Assembly: GCF_000471905.2 (NCBI RefSeq)
Contig: NW_006499848.1
Span: 4,527,196-4,591,195, forward strand
Length of the DNA stretch: 64,000 bases
Direction: 5' to 3'
DNA from: Amborella trichopoda
Taxonomy: Eukaryota; Streptophyta; Magnoliopsida; Amborellales; Amborellaceae
Translations under genes and position numbers: made by a program
Notes under the pieces: generated by a model
The model's database searches: none
What the model was told of the DNA's origin: nothing
What the model saw: only the letters and a program-made list of their open reading frames with translations
In this document: piece by piece, positions 58,400 to 64,000 of the stretch
How the letters are laid out: each line of letters opens with the position of its first letter
Position numbering within the stretch: the first letter of the stretch is position 1

Positions 58400-58960
58400 A
58401 CTTGAGAATGACAAAAAGGATTCTTTGATATATCAAGGTCACATTTGATCATGGTTTGTTTTATTCATGTTCTAATATTTTTTGATGTTGTAGGTTTTGT
58501 TGTTAGTGATTAAGCTTGAGACTTAGACAGTAGTAAAATCATATCTGGGTACGTGTTCTATATGGGGAGTATGGCATTCACATGGTGATCGAAGAAGCAA
58601 CCGATCGTGACACTATCAACTTGTGAGGCCGAGTATGCGGCTGCCACGTCAAGTACTTGTCATGGATTATGGCTATGAAATCTTCTTAAAGATCTTCTAA
58701 AGCCTCAAGCGACTCTCATCAAAATTTATGTAGGTAATAAGTCAGCAATCGCATTGCAAAGAACTCGATTTTTCATGAGAGAAACAAGCACATTGATACA
58801 TAGTTCCATTTCATTTGGGACCTAGTGATAGAGAAGATGGTTGAACTTGTTTACACAAAGACATAAGATCAAGTTGCCAACGTTTTTACAAAACCCCTGA
58901 AATATGAAATGTTTAATGTAATTTATGTTAGGGGTGATCAAGTTGGAAAATTAAGCTTTA
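58400..58960 (+). pseudogene. Copia-2 RNase H
   Basis: Fragments around 58540-58640 (SGYVFYMGSMAFTW-like, LSTCEAEYAAATS-like text at 58605-58660) and 58790-58910 (the C-terminal block leading to the polypurine tract) match Copia RNase H, with stops. Confidence 0.75.
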
Positions 58961-58967
58961 GGGGGGA

Positions 58968-59342
58968 TGTTAGAAGTAAGATTGATTTTGATTAAGGGTA
59001 TTTTGGGCATTATATTCAAATGCAAGGATATTTTGGAAATTTATGTGAAGGGCAATTTAAAATGTTGTAGTAAAATTTTGTAGAGTTCCAAAATTACAAT
59101 TCCAAGATTGAGAGAGAGGAGTCTAAAGCATGCAATGCATCCGAGTTTGAATTTGGAATGGGTTTCTTGTAGATTGTTGTAAACTCGTCCAAGCAAATAG
59201 GGTGTATGTTAAGTAAGAGAAAACTTTATTAGAAAATGGTCTAGAAAGGTCCTAAGAGCTCTATATATCCATGTACTATGTATTTGTCTAAGAAGAGAGA
59301 AATAGAAAAAGAGTGAAGAAATTGTGTTGATTTGATATCTTT
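58968..59342 (+). repeat. Copia-2 3' LTR (end lost)
   Basis: TGTTAGAAGTAAGATTG... parallels the 5' LTR up to TTGATTTGATATCTTTTG, then the last 50 bp are replaced by a piece of internal LTR sequence at the junction with Copia-3. Confidence 0.85.
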
Positions 59343-59410
59343 TGAGAGAGAGGAGTCCAAAGCATGCAGTGCATGCAAGTTTGAATTTAGAATGTGTGAA
59401 GTTTAGAAAT
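59343..59410 (+). repeat. LTR-LTR junction segment
   Basis: About 68 bp of internal LTR sequence (gagagagaggagtccaaagc...) in plus orientation, then a switch to minus-orientation LTR at TTTCTTCAC. GTGAAGTTTAGAAATTTCTTCAC at the switch is a short hairpin that marks the centre of the inverted pair. Confidence 0.7.
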
Positions 59411-59773
59411 TTCTTCACTATCCTTGTACAAATACTGGTACGTGGATATATCAACCTCTTAGGATCTTTCTAGGCTCTCTACACCTTTTCAGTGAAGTTT
59501 TCCCTCTCTTAACATACACCCTATTTCCTTGGATGAATTTACAAGAATATACAAGATATTTCTAGACTTCACACATTCCAAATTCAAAATTGCATGCATT
59601 ACATGCTTTGGACTCCTCTCTCTCAATCTTGGACTTGTAACCTTGGAACTCTACAAAATTCTCAGTACAACACTCCAAAAATTGTCCTTAACATAAATTT
59701 CTCAAAATATTCCTTACATTTGAATTTAATACCCAAAATACCCTTAACCAAAATCAAGCTTATTTCTAGCATT
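59411..59773 (-). repeat. Copia-3 3' LTR
   Basis: Minus-strand TGCTAGAAATAAGCTTGATT at 59773 after the polypurine stretch AAGGAGGAA; same family as the Copia-2 LTRs. Its distal end is fused at 59410. Confidence 0.85.
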
Positions 59774-59799
59774 CCTCCTTAAGCTTGATTTTCCAATTT

Positions 59800-61290
59800 G
59801 GTTACCCCTAACATACATTTCAATTTTTTAAGCATTTCATATTTGAAGGTTTTGTAAAAATATTGGAAACATGATCTTGTATCTTTGTGTAAATAAGTTC
59901 AACCTTCTTCTCTTTCACTTGGTCCTGAATGAAATGGAACCATATATTAATGTGCTTGCTTCTCTCATGAAACACTGGGTTCTTTGCCAATGCGAATGCC
60001 AACTTATTATTTACATGGATTTCAGTGGGAGTCTATGGAGGCTTTAGAAGCTCTTTAAGAAGATTTTGTAACCACAATGCATGGGAAGTACTTAATGTGG
60101 CAGCTACATACTTGGTCTCACATGTTGACAATGTCGCGATCGGTTGCTTCTACGATGACCATGTGAATGCTATACACCCATGTAGAACACGTATCCGAAA
60201 GTACTTTTTCTATCATCCATGTCTCCGGCCCAATTGACAATCAACAAAACCTTCGAGATAAAACACATTAGAACATGAATAAAAAAACCATGATCAAATG
60301 TGCCCTTGATATACTAAGGAATCTTTTTTGCCACTCTCATGTGAGAGGTATTTGGAGTGTCCATGTACCGGCTAACCATCCCGATTCCATAGAGAACATC
60401 CGATCTTGTACATGTTAGGTATCGAAGGCTTCCTACTAGACTTTTGAAAAACCTTTTCTCCATCACCTTCTTTTCTCAATTTTAGACCACTCTCAACTGG
60501 TGTATTTACTGGATTACAATTCTCCATTTTAAATTACTTGAAAATTTCTTTTGCATAAGATTTTTGTGGCACAATAATTCCATTATCCATATGCTTAGCT
60601 TCAATGCTAAGAAAATAAAACATGAGCCCAATGTCAGTCATTTGAAACTCCTTAATCATGGATTCTTTAAACATGCCCAGATTATTTCCCGCATAGATAA
60701 AGTCATCCACATATAAACTAACAAGCAAAATATCTGTGTTTTCATTTTCTTAATGTATAAGACATGTACATATGGGCACCAAAAAAAACCATTTTCAAGA
60801 AAATATTTATCAATTTTACCATTCCATGCCTTCGGTGCTTGTTTTAAACCATACAAAGCCTTTTTCAATTTGTAAACTTTAGTTTCTTGCCCTTTTTTCA
60901 CATAACCAATGTGTTGTTCAACATACACATCTTCTTCAAGAACACCATTCTAGAATGCCGATTTCACATCCATTTGAAAAGTTTTCCCTTCATTTTTGGG
61001 CTGCAAATGAAATGATTAATCTAATAGTTTCCAAGCGGGCAACAGGGGCAAATACCTCATCATAGTTTGCTTCAGGTCTTTTCTTATAGCCTTTAGAAAC
61101 TAAGCTCTCTTTATACCTTTCAATGTCCCCATTAACATTTCTCTTTGTCTTGTATATCCATTTCACAGCAATGGCTTTGTGGCCTTTAAGAAGTGTTGAG
61201 TTCCCATGTGTCATTCCTCTCAATTGCATCAATATCTTCATCCATGGCCTTTTTCCATATGTTACTTTTACATGCTTCATCAAAACAAAT
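59800..61290 (-). pseudogene. Copia-3 RT and RNase H
   Basis: On the minus strand: HKAIAVKWIYKTKRNVNGDI ERYK (61186-61125 and on), FAPVARLETIRLIISFAAQ (about 60990-61060), the block KLKKALYGLKQAPKAWNGKI (60830-60890), the catalytic SLYVDDFIYAGNN with YVDD at 60702-60713, and an RNase H tail around 59820-60002 (NPVFHERSKHINIWFHFIQD). Frameshifted between blocks. Confidence 0.82.
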
Positions 61291-62420
61291 AAGATTCATA
61301 TCTGCATAAAGACAAAGCAATGTGAGATCTTCATTTTCAACATCAAGCCTAGTAGTAACCGAATACATTTCTTGAAGGCTTTTTGTTTTCATGGGCCTAT
61401 GAAATGAACTACTTGTTAAAGAAGTAAATAGGCCGTCGGAAGAGAATCATGAATAGGACTCAAAGAACCTTATGGATCCTCCACTTCACCCTTAGTTTCC
61501 ACTTCATCAACCTCAATAGTTTTATTTTCTTGATTATTTTTCCAATCCCATACTCTATTTTCATCAAAGATCAAACCTCTACTAAAAAATACCTTTTTAC
61601 TGATGGGATTCTACAACTGTAACCCTTTGTATTTTCTCCATAGCTTATGAATACACATTTTTCTCCTTTGTCATCAAGCTTTGCCCTTTTTTCTTAGAGA
61701 GATTTAGAAAAAATCACACACCCAAAGATTCTTAAATGCTCTATATTTGGCTTGTTGGAGTTCCAAGTTTCTTCAGGTGTCTTATGCCATAAACCTTTTA
61801 TGGGACACCTATTTAATAAATATACCGCACAAGCCACTACCTTGGCCCAAAATTCCTTTATCATTTATTTTTCTTTTAACATGCTTCTTGCCATATTCAA
61901 AATAGTTGTATTCCTTCTTTTCGCAACCCCATTTTGTTGTGGTGTGGAGGATGTGGCCATTTGGGGGCAAATTCCATTGTCTTTACAAATTTTTTGAAAA
62001 GCATTAGAATTGTATTCTCCACCTTCATCCGATCGTATCACTTTAATTTGAAAGCGACTTTGTTTCTCAACACAAGGTTTTGAATTCCTTAAATACTTCA
62101 AAATCTTCCGATTTTTCTTTAAGAAAATAAACCCATGTTTTGCTAATGTAATCATCAATAAAGGTTAAAAAATATTGGCTTTTTCCAAGTGAGATGGGTT
62201 CAAGTGGTCCACACACATCCGTATGCACGAGTGGGAGAGACTTTTGTGCTTTCTTTATTTTCCATTCTTCTAGCTTTCCTACAATGCACCATTCATATAC
62301 ACCATCGGGTTGCTTTATCCATGGCAAACCATTCACCATTTTTGCTTTTGGCAACAATTTTAAGTCACCAAAATTAAGATGCCCAAAACGAAAATTCCAT
62401 AACCATGAATCGTCATTCAA
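61291..62420 (-). pseudogene. Copia-3 pre-integrase finger and integrase
   Basis: WNFRFGHLNFGDL..GVYEWCIVGKLEEW (62300-62400; the second cysteine of the finger pair is replaced), HTDVCGPLEPISLGKSQYFL (62180-62230), TFIDDYISKTWVYFLKEKSE, then in another frame RSDEGGEYNSNAFQ and TPQQNGVAKRRNTTILNMAR (61870-62040). D, D and a plausible E are visible, but the frame changes near 62070. Confidence 0.82.
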
Positions 62421-63720
62421 ACTAGGTTTGAGTTTTCACATTTTCACTTTTGTTATTCATTGGAAACATTCTATTCTTGGTCATAATCACTTTGGCAATC
62501 ACATTGTTTCTTAGATCCAATAAGTATAGGATACAATTTTTTATAAAAAATATTGTAGCTTTTTTTATTAATTGCCCCACACTCAAAATGTTATTTTTCA
62601 TGTCGGGCACATAATATACATCGGAAATAAATTGATGACGACCATTCTTCATTTGAATCAAAATTTTACTTTTGCCTTTTACGGGTCTCTTTAAATAGTC
62701 TACAAATGTTATATGCCCATGACTTAATTCATTCTGCTCCCATTCTACTCCACAAACCACTCGTTTTTACCACACATGTGGTTGCTTGCACCGCTATCAA
62801 GATACCAGTATCCATTTGATTTTCATTATTATCATTAAAAGCTAATAACAAAGTTGGTTCAGCTTCATCAATTTTTTTTCAACAAAATTAGTTTTTTCAA
62901 ATAAATCATTTTGAGAGCGGTATCTACACTTGAAGAACTATAATGGCCATATTTTTTGCATTTATGACATTGAATAGTAGACTTTCCATTAATTGAATGA
63001 TTATATAGCCTTGGAAAATTACCTCTTCCTCGTCCTCGTTGAGCTTGTGGGTTTTGATCTCTCACACCTCTATTATTAAAGTTTCCTCTTCGACATCCTC
63101 TCCTTATATTGGCACGACCTCTTTGGCATCTTCCTCTATGAGATTCTTCATTTTAAGCTTTGTTTGTAGTGCATGCTCCAAAGAGTTTTGAGTCTTTTTT
63201 TGCAATATTTATTCTTATGTTTGCAAGGAGCCCATGAGTTGATCTATAGCCACAGCCTCTAAATCTTTTGATTCTTCAATGGCTACAACAATGTGCTCAT
63301 ACTTATGATCTAGTGACCGTAATATTATCCTCATTACTCTAACATCATCTATATTTGGTCTGTCTCTTCTCAATTTGTTAACAACAACCAAGACCCTTGA
63401 GAAGTATTCCGTAATATTTTCAGATTCATTCATATGCAATGCCTCAAACTCGGCCTTAAGAGTTTGAAGGTGCACTTTTTTCACCTTTCAATTCCTTTGA
63501 GAGGATTTTGAAGAATCTCCTATACCTTCTTTGAATTGGCTGCAGAAGAAACTTTCTTGAAAGTGCTCTCGTCAATTCCTTGATAAATAAGAAAGAGAGC
63601 TTTCTTGTCCAACCTTCTCAACTCCTTTAGCACACTTCTTTGACTTTTATCCAAAGCGGCTTCTTCTTGAGGGTTGCTAGTTCTACATACCATTTTTCAA
63701 CAACATCCAGAGCATCTTGA
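62421..63720 (-). pseudogene. Copia-3 gag and protease
   Basis: Gag text [34 protein letters not shown] (63484-63380) and DQNPQAQRGRGRGNFPRLYN (about 63000-63060). The knuckle CHKCKKYGHYSSSS (62930-62975) lacks its last cysteine. The protease region near 62780-62810 reads WYLDSGASNHMC-like in pieces. A longer frame, 62760-62422, covers the segment after the protease (VYYVPDMKNNILSVGQL). Confidence 0.8.
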
Positions 63721-63838
63721 GACTCGAACAATGCTTTCTTTTGAATACTTCAATTCTCATAGTTGTCTTTGGTGAAAAGGGGAATTTGTAGTTGGATCAA
63801 GGGGGCATTTTTTTTAGTAATTTGGCTCTGATAACACT

Positions 63839-63975
63839 TGTTTGAAGTAGGGAGGAAGAAGGCTTACTTTGTGAATTTGTACTTATGCTCATCAAAGAGA
63901 TCAAGTCAACACAATTTCTTCACTCTCCTTGTAAAGATACATAGTACCTGGATATATCGACCTCTTAGTACCCAT
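63839..63975 (-). repeat. Copia-3 5' LTR (partial)
   Basis: The LTR end CTACTTCAAACA lies at 63839-63850. Similarity to the family persists to about 63970 (cgacctcttag) and then stops, so the LTR is truncated or interrupted beside the window edge. Confidence 0.75.
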
Positions 63976-64000
63976 ATGGCGATACAAGAATCACAGTCCC

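Larger units (their letters stand above)
54472..59342 (+). mobile_element. Copia-2: LTR retrotransposon, plus strand, both LTRs recognisable
   Basis: 5' LTR 54472-54890 (TGTTAGAAAT...CTTCCAACA, 419 bp), primer site, gag, protease, integrase, RT, RNase H, polypurine tract AGGGGGGA (58960-58967), 3' LTR from 58968. The order protease-integrase-RT is that of Ty1/Copia. Every domain carries stops. The 3' LTR is intact to about 59342, where it runs into the junction with Copia-3. Confidence 0.9.
59411..63990 (-). mobile_element. Copia-3: same family as Copia-2, opposite orientation
   Basis: 3' LTR 59411-59773, coding region 59800-63760 and primer site at 63823-63838 (TGTTATCAGAGCCAAAT on the minus strand). 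The 5' LTR starts at 63839 and departs from the family near 63970, close to the window edge. The coding text parallels Copia-2 domain by domain, but with differences throughout. Several frames are longer than in Copia-2. Confidence 0.9.

Overview
The window is nuclear DNA of a flowering plant. It is AT-rich and full of transposable elements, and it holds one clearly intron-rich conserved gene. The lineage cannot be fixed. Very large introns, many hAT elements and a florendovirus-like insertion would suit a basal eudicot or another woody angiosperm, but that is only a guess. There is one 440-base assembly gap (12098-12537).

Left flank (1-12.1 kb): relics of transposons. These are several copies of one MITE family that begins GGTGCGGTTT and makes 9-bp target duplications, other short inverted-repeat elements, a degraded Copia RT-RNase H fragment (5.1-6.2 kb), the 3' end of an L1-type LINE (9.2-10.2 kb), and one small intronless ORF that looks like a real plant gene (2243-2668, minus).

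12.57-19.48 kb: a nearly complete but broken endogenous pararetrovirus on the minus strand, bracketed on both sides by (TA)n. In viral order it has the end of an N-terminal region, coat protein, zinc knuckle, aspartic protease, RT, RNase H, a second ORF, and a TATA promoter with repeated upstream motifs. There is no integrase. It best fits Caulimoviridae of the Florendovirus/Petuvirus type.

19.9-64 kb: three MITEs in tandem, a compact promoter, then the plant orthologue of PCH2/TRIP13, the meiotic AAA+ ATPase that remodels HORMA-domain proteins. Eleven exons (21361-44371) join in frame and give the first 321 codons, through Walker A, Walker B and sensor 1. The rest of the gene must lie beyond the window or be lost. 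Intron 9 is 14.9 kb and splits the Walker B aspartate codon. Intron 11 exceeds 19.6 kb.

The introns hold nested transposons whose history can be read. In intron 9 a minus-strand Copia element carries two opposed hAT copies, and recombination between them has inverted its RT-RNase H segment. An 8-bp target duplication and a restored Copia reading frame across the junction support this. Intron 11 holds an RTE-type LINE split by an hAT element (8-bp duplication) and a 1.9-kb LTR-like repeat, an inverted second copy of that repeat, and two Copia elements lying tail to tail with fused 3' LTRs. Three large inverted-repeat pairs thus lie inside transcribed introns of one meiotic gene.
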